Positions 48,161 to 57,456 of a stretch of DNA of 64,000 bases are shown piece by piece. Position numbers and translations under genes: made by a program. The stretch lies in the NCBI GenBank assembly GCA_050313295.1, contig JBNPLD010000009.1; one strand, written 5' to 3'. The DNA is from S5-A14a sp022766365 (GTDB taxonomy: Bacteria > Bacillota > Clostridia > Peptostreptococcales > Anaerovoracaceae). The notes under the pieces are model-generated. The model ran no database searches. It saw only the letters and a program-made list of their open reading frames with translations, and was not told the DNA's origin. Positions within the stretch are counted from its first letter, which is position 1; the number at the start of each line of letters is the position of its first letter.

Positions 48161-49616
48161 CATTGAGATCAGAAAAGTCTGTCCTCATGACGAGCTTTGC
48201 GGCGGCTGCACTTATCAAGGAGTGGAGTACACAAAACAGCTTTCGGAGAAGGAGAGTACGGCCCGCAGATATTTTGTTGAAAAAAATGCGGAAGAACCCC
48301 CATGGGATGTTACGGAAGCTGCTTCAGCCGGTATGTATGAGTACCGCAACAAGATGGAGTTTACCTTTGGCGATTTGATCAAGGGAGGAGAACTCACTTT
48401 GGGTATGCACAAAAAAGGAAATTTTATGTCTATAGTCACGGTGGATGAATGTCAGCTTGTGACGGAGGATTTTCGCAAAATATTAAAGTTTACGTTAGAG
48501 CATGCTCGGGAGAAGGGGTACGGAAAATATAATAAAAAGAGCCATTGCGGACTGCTCAGAAATCTTATCATAAGAAATGGAGTTAGGACAGATGAGCTTC
48601 TCGTAAATATAGTCACTTCAAGTGAACCCGGATTTAAGGAGGAAGAATTTGTTTCAGGACTTTTAAGTTTGGAACTCGATGATAAAATAGTAGGAATTTT
48701 AAGAACTGTTAACGACAATATCGGCGATGCAGTTAATCCCGAATCTGTTAAGATCCTCTGGGGCCGAGATTACTATATGGAAGTGGTGGCAGGACTCAAA
48801 TTTAAAGTCAGTGCTTTCTCCTTCTTTCAGACAAATGTTGCTGCGGCTGAAAAGCTGTATGAGGATGCAGTGTCTCTAATCGATGATCTTGAGGGGAAAA
48901 CGGTTTTTGACTTGTATTGTGGTACAGGAACAATAAGCCAGATTATCGCGCGGCGTGCCAAAAATGTCGTTGGAGTTGAGTTGGTTGAGGAGGCAGTTGA
49001 AGCTGCAAGGGAAAATGCTGAAATCAACGGTATAACTAATTGTGAGTTCATAGCAGGGGATGTGTACAAGGTTCTAGCCGATTATGATGGTGTGCCTGAC
49101 GTGATAGTCGTGGATCCTCCACGTATGGGGATGTCTGAAAAGGCTGTAGCTAAAATTATGAGTTATGGTGTGAGGGAAATTCTTTATGTATCATGCAATC
49201 CGAAAACACTTGCTATGAATGTAAGACAGTTTTCTTTAGGCGGTTATAAGCCTGTTTATGGGAAATTGTATGATAATTTTCCGATGACAAGGCATGTGGA
49301 GACGGTAGTACTTTTGTGCAGGAAAGATATCGACAGTCATATCGAGGTAAAATTAGAGCTTGACGAAGATGATGTAACTAAGGCGGAAAGCAAAGGAACT
49401 TATGAGAATATCAAAGAGTATGTGCTTGATAACTATGGGTTTAAGGTTTCAACGCTGTATATAGCCCAGATTAAGAGGAAGTGTGGGCTTGAGCTTGGAG
49501 AAAATTACAATAAGTCCAAAAAAGAAAACAGCAAAGTGCCGGAGTGTCCGAAAGAAAAAGAAGATGCTATCATGGATGCGTTAAGGTATTTTGGGATGAT
49601 AGTGCAGGAGGGATAA
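48150..49616 (+). CDS. rlmD: 23S rRNA uracil-5-methyltransferase (RlmD/RlmCD type) with C-terminal extension
   Basis: About 488 residues from ATG 48150, overlapping the tgt stop by 11 bases. N-terminal cluster cysteines CPHDELCGGC; SAM motif FDLYCGTGTISQ; DPPRMG; nucleophile loop YVSCNPKTLA; then RHVETVVLL, where the family core usually ends. About 105 further residues follow (containing TYENIKEYVLDNYGFKVS and YIAQIKRKCG). I associate this tail with rlmD genes that have received an integrative element at the HVET codons; that is inference. The next gene begins 6 bases later. Confidence 0.9.
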   Translation: MNDNIEIRKVCPHDELCGGCTYQGVEYTKQLSEKESTARRYFVEKNAEEPPWDVTEAASAGMYEYRNKMEFTFGDLIKGGELTLGMHKKGNFMSIVTVDECQLVTEDFRKILKFTLEHAREKGYGKYNKKSHCGLLRNLIIRNGVRTDELLVNIVTSSEPGFKEEEFVSGLLSLELDDKIVGILRTVNDNIGDAVNPESVKILWGRDYYMEVVAGLKFKVSAFSFFQTNVAAAEKLYEDAVSLIDDLEGKTVFDLYCGTGTISQIIARRAKNVVGVELVEEAVEAARENAEINGITNCEFIAGDVYKVLADYDGVPDVIVVDPPRMGMSEKAVAKIMSYGVREILYVSCNPKTLAMNVRQFSLGGYKPVYGKLYDNFPMTRHVETVVLLCRKDIDSHIEVKLELDEDDVTKAESKGTYENIKEYVLDNYGFKVSTLYIAQIKRKCGLELGENYNKSKKENSKVPECPKEKEDAIMDALRYFGMIVQEG

Positions 49617-49621
49617 GAAAA

Positions 49622-50884
49622 ATGGCTAAAATACAATCAATAGAACCAAATATAGCCGACCTTGTAAATGGTTGGCTCAAAAGTTATGGCTTAGATTATA
49701 AATTGGAACAAGAAAGCCTAAATGCAGAAATAGATAAGGCACTGGATGAGTATAAATCAAAAAGTGGCGGAACAGGTGGAAATAGACCGGATGCTAAGCT
49801 TTTATTACAAGATAAGGCTCTTAATTATTATCCAGTACTTATAGAGTATAAAGGTTATAAGGACAAACTAATTAAACTTGATGGTGATAATAGAGTTGAT
49901 AATAGAACAAGTAAAAATGAGCCTAATTACAAAAATATCAATAGCTATGCCGTAAATGGAGCAGTGCATTATGCTAATGCCATACTTCATTACACAAGCT
50001 ACACAGATGTAATAGCTATCGGTGTTACGGGATATAAAAAGACCAATGGAGAAATAGAACATTCCATAGGCGTTTATTATGTATCTAAGGATAATTTAGG
50101 TATTGGTCAGGAAGTAGGAAAATACACAGACCTTTCATTTTTAGGAAAAGAAAACTTTACTGATTTTATCAAAAAGGTAAATGAGCTTTCTCTATCTAGC
50201 GAAGAATTGGAAGCACTTAAAGATAAAAGAGAAAAAGAGATAAATACAAGCCTTGTAAAGCTAAACAATGATATTTATGCAAACGAAAAAGGTCTTAGCG
50301 AAAATGACAGAGTATATCTTGTATCAGCTTCAATTATGGCAACTCTTGGAATACCAGGAGAAGTAAGCCCTTTAGAAAAATCTGACCTTAAATCATCTAC
50401 AGAGGACGGCAACACAGACGGAGAAGTTATAGTCAGAAAAATAGAAGCGTTCTTAAAAAAGAAAAATCTACCAAAAACAAAACAAGACCTAATAGTAAGA
50501 ACACTCAAAAATACTCTGCTTTCAGATAACATCAACAAACCTGTAAACGGAGAAAGTCAACTAAAAAGAATATTTTCTAAAATAGTAGATGACTTAGGCA
50601 TTTACTACAAAATAGGTTTAACCACAGACTTTACAGGCAAGCTATTTAATGAAATGTATTCTTGGTTAGGCTTTACACAAGATAAGCTGAATGATGTAGT
50701 TTTAACACCGTCATATGTGGCGAATTTTCTAGTAAAACTTGCAAGAGTAGATAAGGATAGTTATGTTTGGGACTTTGCAACGGGGTCTCGTGTCATAATT
50801 ATGATAACGGCAGATAGTAACGATGGTGACTGGCTTTCAAGCCCTCTACTAGAAAACAAAAATATGGATTGGTGTGCTTTTTAG
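49622..50884 (+). pseudogene. Truncated fused restriction-methyltransferase (type IIG-like)
   Basis: The N-terminus looks like a PD-(D/E)xK nuclease (RPDAKLL, then VLIEYKG near residues 77-83). A helical linker follows, then the start of an N6-adenine methyltransferase (TPSYVANFLVKLARV, VWDFATGS). Recognisable homology stops at codon 389 (50788), in the middle of SAM motif I; the catalytic NPPY-type motif is absent. The last 31 codons read unrelated sequence to a stop at 50884. AGGAGGG precedes ATG 49622. Methylation is not possible; nuclease activity alone is unlikely. Confidence 0.75.
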
Positions 50885-50922
50885 AGTAATTATTAGAGAT
50901 AATTGTTCTAAAAAGTACACCA
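50870..50922 (+). repeat. 24-bp inverted repeat, pairing without mismatch as + strand RNA
   Basis: Arms 50870-50893 and 50899-50922 with a 5-base loop. The three DNA mismatches are all G-U or U-G pairs in + strand RNA. It begins inside the last codons of the truncated methyltransferase gene and ends 30 bases before the next ATG. Confidence 0.8.
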
Positions 50923-50951
50923 GTCACTTAATAAATGAAGGAGGGGTTCAG

Positions 50952-51233
50952 ATGAGATTGATTTTAAGAATCTTACTTTTTCCTATCACTTTACTCCTAA
51001 CAATTTTCACTTTTCTTCTTACCTTTTTACTAGGGGTAGGAACGTGGCTATTAAATATAATTTCGGGATTGATAGTCATTGGAGCGATAGCTTCTTTTAT
51101 TACAGGTGAGATATCTTTAGGTGTAATAGCATTAATTTTAGCTTTTCTGGTTAGTCCGTATGGGCTACCATTGATAGCAGAAAAATTAGTGTTTGGACTA
51201 GGAAAGATAACGGGAGCATTAAAAAGTATCTAA
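50952..51233 (+). CDS. Small CD1845-like ICE membrane protein
   Basis: 93 residues starting at ATG 50952 after GAAGGAGGGG. Nearly the whole protein is three to four hydrophobic helices (LLFPITLLLTIFTFLLTFL, then GAIASFIT..., then LILAFLVSPYGLP). It resembles CD1845-family small membrane proteins found in conjugative elements; function unknown. A hydrophobic protein of the same kind occurs in the neighbouring element at 58051. Confidence 0.7.
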   Translation: MRLILRILLFPITLLLTIFTFLLTFLLGVGTWLLNIISGLIVIGAIASFITGEISLGVIALILAFLVSPYGLPLIAEKLVFGLGKITGALKSI

Positions 51234-51257
51234 CAGCAAAAATTAAATATTAAGACT

Positions 51258-51291
51258 AAGACGATGGAATTAAAAACTCTGTCGTCTTTTT
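51258..51291 (+). terminator. Intrinsic terminator
   Basis: AAGACGA (51258-51264) / TCGTCTT (51282-51288) followed by a run of T, between the small membrane protein and the RepA-like gene. Confidence 0.6.
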
Positions 51292-51317
51292 TATTTTCAA
51301 AGAAAGGAGGTGCAGGA

Positions 51318-52106
51318 TTGGAGTTTGACTATTTTTATAAAAGAGATTTAGAAAGGTTTCAGTTTTTCATGTTACCTAAGATTTTGGTAACAGGTGAGCA
51401 ATTCAAGACTATCTCATCAGATGCCAAGATTCTATATGCCTGCCTATTTGATCGTATAAGCTTATCAGCTAAGAATGATTGGTTGGATAAAGAAGGACGC
51501 ATTTATATTATTTTTACTATTGAAGAGATAATGAAAACAATAAATAGATCTAGACCGACAGCTGTAAAAGCCTTGGATGAGCTGGATAAAAACACTAGAG
51601 GAATCGGCCTAATTGAAAGAAAAAGATTAGGTTTTGGGAAACCTAACATTATCTATGTAAAAGACTTTACTAGCTATGAAGGTGAGAAGTTAGAAAATCA
51701 AACTTCTAGAAGTAAAGATATTGAACTTCAAGAAGTTAAGAAATTTAACTATAGAAGTAAAGAAACTGAACTTCAAGAAGTTAAGAAAGTTGACCCTACT
51801 AATACTAATTATATTAAGACTGATTATATCAAGACTGATTTTAATCAGGAGCAAAAAGCTTTTGGAGCTTTTCAAAATGTCTTTTTATCGAATAAGGAAT
51901 TATCTAATCTAAAGACCATTCTTTCAAATCAACTTGACAATTATATTCAAAGGTTATCAAGCTATTTGAAAAGTACAGGCAGAACCTATGAGGATCATGA
52001 AGCGACAATTCTTTCCTGGTTTTACAAAGACCAAGGGCAACAAACAAGAAGTGAGAAAAGCAATATACCAAGTTTAGAGGAATATGAGAGAGGAGAACAT
52101 TTATGA
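51318..52106 (+). CDS. RepA-N-type replication initiator of the ICE
   Basis: 262 residues from TTG 51318, chosen because AGGAGG lies 7 bases upstream and the product then begins MEFDYFYKRD, a usual start in this family; the upstream ATG at 51264 lies in a terminator stem. Winged-helix initiator domain with FFMLPKILV, LSSDAKILYA-like and SRPTAVKALDEL motifs. The middle contains a repeated SKDIELQEVKK-type segment. Probably initiates replication of the excised element. Overlaps the next gene by 4 bases. Confidence 0.8.
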   Translation: MEFDYFYKRDLERFQFFMLPKILVTGEQFKTISSDAKILYACLFDRISLSAKNDWLDKEGRIYIIFTIEEIMKTINRSRPTAVKALDELDKNTRGIGLIERKRLGFGKPNIIYVKDFTSYEGEKLENQTSRSKDIELQEVKKFNYRSKETELQEVKKVDPTNTNYIKTDYIKTDFNQEQKAFGAFQNVFLSNKELSNLKTILSNQLDNYIQRLSSYLKSTGRTYEDHEATILSWFYKDQGQQTRSEKSNIPSLEEYERGEHL

Positions 52107-52942
52107 TAGAAAAAGTTTTAATAGAGGGGATTGAATTCCCCTTAAATCCAGAAACAGATGCTTTTATAGACGGTCATGTTTACTGTAAAGAGTGTGGTGA
52201 ACAGTTAGACCTTGAGCCGATTAATTTACTAGGAAACATTCATATATTCAGTAAGAAGTGCTTATGCGATAGAAAAAAAGAAGAAGAGCTTGAGAAAAGA
52301 AAGAAGTTACAGCATATAGCTTCTTTGAAAAAATCATGCTTCAAATCCCCTGTTGCAGGGAATTATCGCTTCTCATCTTACGAGGGAGAAAAAGAGCAGA
52401 GTTATACTGTCGCACTAAATTTCGCCAAAAACTTTGAAGAAATGCAAAAGGATAATATAGGTTTACTTTTCTATGGAAGTGTGGGAAGTGGAAAGTCTTT
52501 TCTAGCCTCCTGTATAGCAAACTACTTGATTGAAGAGAAACTGCTATCTGTAAAAATGAGGAACTTTGCTGAAATCATCAATGACCTTCAATCGGGAGGA
52601 TTTAGCTTAGATAAGAATAAATATATTGACTCGATTACCAATGTTCCGTTACTCATTTTAGATGATTTAGGTATTGAAAGAGATACTAGTTATGCTAAAG
52701 AGCAAGTTTACAATGTAATTAATGCTAGGTATCAAAAGCAAAAACCTACAATCATTACAACGAATCTTTCCTTTGAGACTATCGAAAATACTAAAGAGAT
52801 GGAATATCAACGAATTTATTCAAGGATTATTGAAATGTGCATACCTGTAGTAGTTGTTGGTCAAGATTATAGGAAGAAAATCAAAAGTCACAAGATAAAG
52901 CGACACGCAAATAGCTTGCTCTTTGGGGGTGAAGAAAGATGA
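52103..52942 (+). CDS. DnaC/DnaI-like helicase-loading ATPase
   Basis: 279 residues. N-terminal Cys cluster (CKECGEQ, KCLCD), then an AAA+ domain with Walker A GSVGSGKSF (about 128), Walker B LLILDDLGIE and sensor TTNLS. Likely recruits replicative helicase to the element's initiator. Overlapping ATGA junctions with both neighbours mark one operon. Confidence 0.88.
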   Translation: MIEKVLIEGIEFPLNPETDAFIDGHVYCKECGEQLDLEPINLLGNIHIFSKKCLCDRKKEEELEKRKKLQHIASLKKSCFKSPVAGNYRFSSYEGEKEQSYTVALNFAKNFEEMQKDNIGLLFYGSVGSGKSFLASCIANYLIEEKLLSVKMRNFAEIINDLQSGGFSLDKNKYIDSITNVPLLILDDLGIERDTSYAKEQVYNVINARYQKQKPTIITTNLSFETIENTKEMEYQRIYSRIIEMCIPVVVVGQDYRKKIKSHKIKRHANSLLFGGEER

Positions 52943-53424
52943 TTAATGAAGATATATCTAATAGAACTGTAAGTATTCAATTTAGAGCCAGCAAGAAAAT
53001 TGCAGACGAGCTTTTAAGGGCAATAAAGACACTTATGGCTAAATCAAAGAAGGCTGGAGGCCTTGAGGAATACATTAAGCAAGAAGGCAATGAGATAAAG
53101 CTAAAAGACATGGTGAAAAAAGGCCAGCTGGAAGAAATAGAAGTGAAAGACCCCGAATTAAAAGAACTTAGAAAAGAGTTGAATAAGCATGGAGTTAAAT
53201 TTTCAGTCTTAAGAGATAAAGAAACAGGCAATTATAATGTCTTTTTTCAAGCGAAAGACACCAAGATAATGGACGTGGCCTTCAGTAGAGCCTTGCAAAA
53301 GGCTGAACAGAAATACGATAAGAAGCAATCAGTAAAGAAGCAAATTAGCCAGCTTAAAGAAAAAATTAAAGAGACTATAACTAACGATAAGGTTAAGAAT
53401 AAACACAAGGAGCAAAGTCTATGA
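52939..53424 (+). CDS. PcfB-family (DUF3801) conjugation protein
   Basis: 161 residues, Lys/Glu-rich and soluble. Resembles PcfB, an accessory protein to the coupling protein in enterococcal and streptococcal conjugation systems. Motifs RTVSIQFRASKKIADEL and VKFSVLRDKETGNYNVFFQAKD are visible. Overlaps the antirepressor start by 4 bases. Confidence 0.75.
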   Translation: MINEDISNRTVSIQFRASKKIADELLRAIKTLMAKSKKAGGLEEYIKQEGNEIKLKDMVKKGQLEEIEVKDPELKELRKELNKHGVKFSVLRDKETGNYNVFFQAKDTKIMDVAFSRALQKAEQKYDKKQSVKKQISQLKEKIKETITNDKVKNKHKEQSL

Positions 53425-54149
53425 ATAATATTTTACAATTTAATAATAAGGAATTCGGAGAACTCACTGTTATTGAAAAAGACGGTGAGTTTTTCTTTTT
53501 AGGAAAAGAAGTCGCTGAGAAATTAGGATACTCAAATACAAGAGATGCCTTAGCTAGACATGTTGACATAGTGGATAGAGCTGATGTCGGGATTCACGAC
53601 GGCAGACAGATGAGAAGTATGACAGCTATTAATGAGTCAGGTCTTTATTCCCTGATACTCTCATCTAAGCTACCATCGGCAAAGAGATTTAAGCATTGGG
53701 TGACTAAAGAAGTCCTTCCTAGTATTCGAAAGAATGGAGGCTATTTTGCGGGTCAAGAAAAGCTAACTAACGAAGAAATACTAGCGAAAGCTATGCTAGT
53801 TGCAAATAATGTGATTGAAGAAAAGAATCAAAAAATAAAAGAGTTAGAACCAAAAGCGAATTATTATGACCAACTGGTAGATAAGAATCTGCTCACTAAT
53901 TTTAGAAATACAGCTAAGCAGTTGAATATTCCACAAAAAGCCTTCATCGATTTTTTGTTAGCCAACGATTTTGTGTATCGAGATAAGCACCAAAGACTTC
54001 TTCCCTATTCCCGTAAAAATAAAGGCTATTTTGAAGTTAAGGAATGGATTAGTGAAGATGGAAGACTAGTTGGTATTCAAACGCTGATTACACCAAAAGG
54101 AAGGAATTATTTTCTAGTCTTATTGGGAGGTGGTTTCCATTGTGATTAA
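53421..54149 (+). CDS. BRO-N / KilA-C antirepressor
   Basis: 242 residues. N-terminal Bro domain (LGYSNTRDALARHVD, then MRSMTAINESGLYSLI) and C-terminal KilA-C/ANT-like DNA-binding domain (TAKQLNIPQKAFIDFLL). Typical of phage antirepressors, also carried by ICEs as switch proteins. The end overlaps the virD4 start by 8 bases. Confidence 0.88.
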   Translation: MNNILQFNNKEFGELTVIEKDGEFFFLGKEVAEKLGYSNTRDALARHVDIVDRADVGIHDGRQMRSMTAINESGLYSLILSSKLPSAKRFKHWVTKEVLPSIRKNGGYFAGQEKLTNEEILAKAMLVANNVIEEKNQKIKELEPKANYYDQLVDKNLLTNFRNTAKQLNIPQKAFIDFLLANDFVYRDKHQRLLPYSRKNKGYFEVKEWISEDGRLVGIQTLITPKGRNYFLVLLGGGFHCD

Positions 54150-55392
54150 TAAGATTTTAAAGGATGTAAAAGATGCTCTGAAGATAGACAGTCCAAAGGA
54201 ATTTATGATTGGATGGCTACCCTACATTCTTATTTTCTATTTTGGAAATATTTTTTCCAAGCACGTTAATGCCTATGTCGGTGGAGATATTATAGATAGG
54301 GTTTTTACAGCTATCTTGCAAATAGAGACAATGAGTTTTCTACCAAGTTTAAAAGCAAATGATTTAGTGATAGGTTTAGTAGTTGCTGGACTCGTAAAAG
54401 CTATTGTTTACACTAAAGGCAAGAAAGCTAAAAAGTTTCGAGAAGGCGAAGAGTATGGTTCAGCCAGATGGGGAACTAAAAAAGATATTAAGCCATATAT
54501 TGATGACAAGTTCCAAAACAATGTTATTCTTACTCAAACTGAATATTTAACTATGAATTCCAGACCAAAGAATCCTAAGTATGCGAGAAATAAGAATGTA
54601 TTGGTAGTAGGTGGTTCAGGTTCAGGTAAAACAAGATTCTATGTCAAGCCAAATCTCATGCAGATGCATTCTTCTTATGTGGTAACTGACCCAAAGGGGA
54701 CGATTATTATCGAGTGTGGAAAGATGCTTGAGAAAAATGGCTATGATATTAAAGTCCTAAATACAATCAACTTCAAAAAATCAATGAAATATAATCCATT
54801 TGCCTATCTGAAAAGCGAAAAAGATATCTTAAAGCTTGTTCAAACAATAATCGCCAATACTAAAGGAGAAGGTGAAAAGGCAGGAGAAGATTTCTGGGTA
54901 AAGGCAGAAAAACTCTATTACACAGCCCTTATTGGCTATATTTTCTATGAAGCACCTAAAGAAGAAAAGAATTTTGCGACACTGCTTGATATGATTGATG
55001 CTTCAGAAGTTAGAGAAGATGATGAAAACTACAAGAATCCTATCGACCATCTATTCGATGCCTTAGAAAGAAAAGATCCAACTCACTTTGCTGTAAAACA
55101 GTATAGAAAGTATAAATTAGCAGCTGGTGTTATAAGCTTGAAGAGACTTCTTAATCATCATTTTTTAAGAAATTGGAGCTCCAAAATGATTAAAAAGTCT
55201 CTTGAGGCTTATTTTTTGCCCAAAATACAAAATTGTACTTTTTTAAAAACATTCTCAAAGGATGGCAACATTTTGCCTCGCCAGTCTGGATATAGTGTAA
55301 GGAGTTTTTCAAACCGACACAAAAATCCAGAGAAATTTAAAAAAGTTACGTTACTACCTTGTAAAACAGCGTCCGAAAGATGGGTTAAGTGA
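54142..55392 (+). pseudogene. Truncated VirD4/TraG-type coupling protein
   Basis: Conjugative coupling ATPase that feeds relaxase-DNA to the mating pore. GTG 54142 follows GGGAGG. Two N-terminal membrane helices, the EYGSARWGTKKDI region and Walker A GGSGSGKTR, then DPKGT. Homology ends at KLAAG (codon 329, ending 55128), where relatives continue with GKTAK. The following 88 codons are unrelated. Walker B and the rest of the ATPase are absent, so it is non-functional unless the remainder lies on the far side of the inserted element beyond this window. Confidence 0.82.
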
Positions 55393-55581
55393 GAGGAACT
55401 TTTTTGAAGATCCTTACACGAACCTTGACAACGGAGCAGCCTGTCCATAGTGATACCAGATTTGAATGTGCATCCAGCATGTCTTTTCTGGCAAATACGT
55501 CCCGGAAACATCGGAACCCGGTACAGGAACGGATATGGAATGAAAACAGGCAATGAAAAATGAAAGGAAGGAGGAAAACGG
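55129..55581. other. Junction segment without a supported gene
   Basis: 453 bases between the broken virD4 and the recombinase. It contains a long hairpin (55142-55202). A short frame ending LDNGAACP at about 55449 could be the tail of a degraded gene. GC content shifts upward near 55430. One of the attachment sites of the recombinase element should lie here. Confidence 0.6.
55142..55202. repeat. 17-bp inverted repeat at the virD4 break
   Basis: Arms 55142-55158 and 55186-55202 differ at one position (C/T). The loop is 27 bases and includes GAGCTC. It lies 14 bases after the last homologous virD4 codon. Confidence 0.75.
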
Positions 55582-57456
55582 ATGCAGGAAAAACTTACCG
55601 CATTGTATGAGCGTCTCAGCCATGATGATGACCTTATGGGCGAGAGCAACAGTATATCGAACCAGAAGCAGATGCTTTCAGAATATGCAGAATCCCATGG
55701 ACTTACCCCATATATCCATTTTACGGATGATGGAATATCCGGCACAAGGTTTGACCGCCCGGGATTTGTCAGCATGATGGATGCCATCAAAGCCGGGCAG
55801 ATCGGGACGGTGATCATAAAGGATATGAGCCGGTTGGGACGTGATTATCTGATGGTCGGTCAGATTCAGGAAATGCTGCGCCAGAAGCAGGTTAGGCTGA
55901 TCGCTATCAATGATGGTCATGACAGTCTGAATGGGGATGATGATTTTCTTCCTTTCCGAAACATTATGAATGAGTGGTATGCGAAAGACACGAGCAAAAA
56001 GATCCGGTCTACCTTTAAGGCAAAAGGCAATTCCGGGAAGCACGTTGCAAGCACCACACCATACGGATATCTGAAAGACCCGGAAAATAAGGAACACTGG
56101 ATCGTGGATGAAGAGGCTGCACAGGTTGTCCGCAGGATTTTTCAGATGACAATGGACGGATATGGTCCTTACCAGATCGCAAAGAAGCTGAAAGAAGATC
56201 AGGTGGAGATCCCGGCAGTACACATGGCAAGGCATGGGGCAGGATTATGGCAGGGAAGAGTGGACGAGATCAAAGACCCCTATGCGTGGGGTTCGTCGAC
56301 GGTGGCAGGGATCCTGAAAAAGCGGGAATATCTTGGTCACACTGTTAATTTCAAGACCAGAAAGCATTTTAAGGACAAAAAGAGCCATTATGTGTCAGAA
56401 GATAACTGGACAGTATTTGAGGACACGCAGGAAGCGATCATTGATCAGGAAACCTTTGATAATGTCCAGAGAATCCGGAAGAATGTCCGCAGATACCCGG
56501 ACGGATGGGGAGAAGCACATCCACTGACAGGGCTGATGTATTGTGCCGATTGCGGGGCAAAAATGTATGTGCACCGGGTAAATAATGGGAAAAGAATCCC
56601 ACAATATACCTGTTCTGCATATAGCAAGGTTCCGGTTGGAACACTCTGCCCGACACAGCACAGGATTAATGCGGATATTGTGATGGAGCTGATAAAAGAC
56701 CTGCTGAAAGCTATCGCAGAATATTCCCATCTGAACCGGGAAGAGTTCATTGAGACAGTGAAGACAACACAGAATTCCCAGCAGTCCAGTGAAATCGTGA
56801 GACTGAAAAACAGGATAGCAGAAGCGAAAAAGCGTCTGCAGGAACTGGAAAAACTGATCTGCCGAATATATGAGGATAATATCCTCGGTAAGCTGCCGGA
56901 CGAACGTTACGCAGTCCTTGATGGGCAGTATTCCAAAGAACAGAAAGAACTGACAGCGGAAATTTCAGAATTGGAAGCAGAGGTAGCCGGATATGAAAAT
57001 GGCAGACGGTCTGCGGAAAGATTTATTGCACTGGTGGACAAATATCAGAATTTTGATGAACTGACCACATATATGCTGAATGAGTTCGTGGAAAAGATTC
57101 TGGTGCATGAGAGGGACAGGAAAGGAAGCCAGCAGACCACACAGGAGATTGAGATTTATTTTAATTTTGTGGGAAGGTATCTTCCACCGCATTTTGGAGA
57201 AGTCCAGCTGACGACGGAAGAGGAAGAAGAATTACGAAAGCGAGAAGCCAGGAAGGACAGGCTGCACCAGAATTATCTGAGGCGGAAGGCAAATGGAAAA
57301 CAGAAAGAATACGAAGACAAAGTAAAAGAAAAAAGAAAAGCCGAGATCGAGGCGAAGAAGGAAGCAATCCGGCAGGAAGATATTGCGAAAGGTGTGTTTG
57401 TTCCAGTGTCGATGCTTCCGGCTGCAGAACCAAAGAAAGGGGTGGCAAATGCATGA
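55582..57456 (+). CDS. Large serine recombinase
   Basis: 624 residues, full length. N-terminal resolvase domain with the nucleophile region (LYERLSHDDD... SNSISNQKQ) and KDMSRLGRDYL; Recombinase domain (TPYGYLKDPE, RRIFQMTMDGYGPYQIAKKL); zinc ribbon CADCGAKM...C...C; then a long coiled coil and a DUF4368-like C-terminus rich in Glu/Lys. It catalyses excision and integration of the element. GGAGG precedes ATG. Overlaps tnpV (ATGA). Confidence 0.93.
   Translation: MQEKLTALYERLSHDDDLMGESNSISNQKQMLSEYAESHGLTPYIHFTDDGISGTRFDRPGFVSMMDAIKAGQIGTVIIKDMSRLGRDYLMVGQIQEMLRQKQVRLIAINDGHDSLNGDDDFLPFRNIMNEWYAKDTSKKIRSTFKAKGNSGKHVASTTPYGYLKDPENKEHWIVDEEAAQVVRRIFQMTMDGYGPYQIAKKLKEDQVEIPAVHMARHGAGLWQGRVDEIKDPYAWGSSTVAGILKKREYLGHTVNFKTRKHFKDKKSHYVSEDNWTVFEDTQEAIIDQETFDNVQRIRKNVRRYPDGWGEAHPLTGLMYCADCGAKMYVHRVNNGKRIPQYTCSAYSKVPVGTLCPTQHRINADIVMELIKDLLKAIAEYSHLNREEFIETVKTTQNSQQSSEIVRLKNRIAEAKKRLQELEKLICRIYEDNILGKLPDERYAVLDGQYSKEQKELTAEISELEAEVAGYENGRRSAERFIALVDKYQNFDELTTYMLNEFVEKILVHERDRKGSQQTTQEIEIYFNFVGRYLPPHFGEVQLTTEEEEELRKREARKDRLHQNYLRRKANGKQKEYEDKVKEKRKAEIEAKKEAIRQEDIAKGVFVPVSMLPAAEPKKGVANA

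Larger units (their letters stand above)
49617..55128 (+). mobile_element. AT-rich ICE remnant downstream of rlmD
   Basis: Visibly A/T-richer than the flanking chromosome. It carries a truncated restriction-modification gene, CD1845-like membrane protein, RepA-like initiator, DnaC-like ATPase, PcfB-like protein, antirepressor and VirD4, i.e. the replication and coupling block of a Firmicutes integrative conjugative element. No integrase, relaxase or mating-pore genes are in this piece. The left edge may lie inside rlmD (near 49300). The right edge is the break in virD4. Confidence 0.8.

Noticed and set aside
55209..55817. 202-codon minus-strand frame over the recombinase start
   Set aside because: It runs antisense to the resolvase domain, has no homology I recognise and no start signals.
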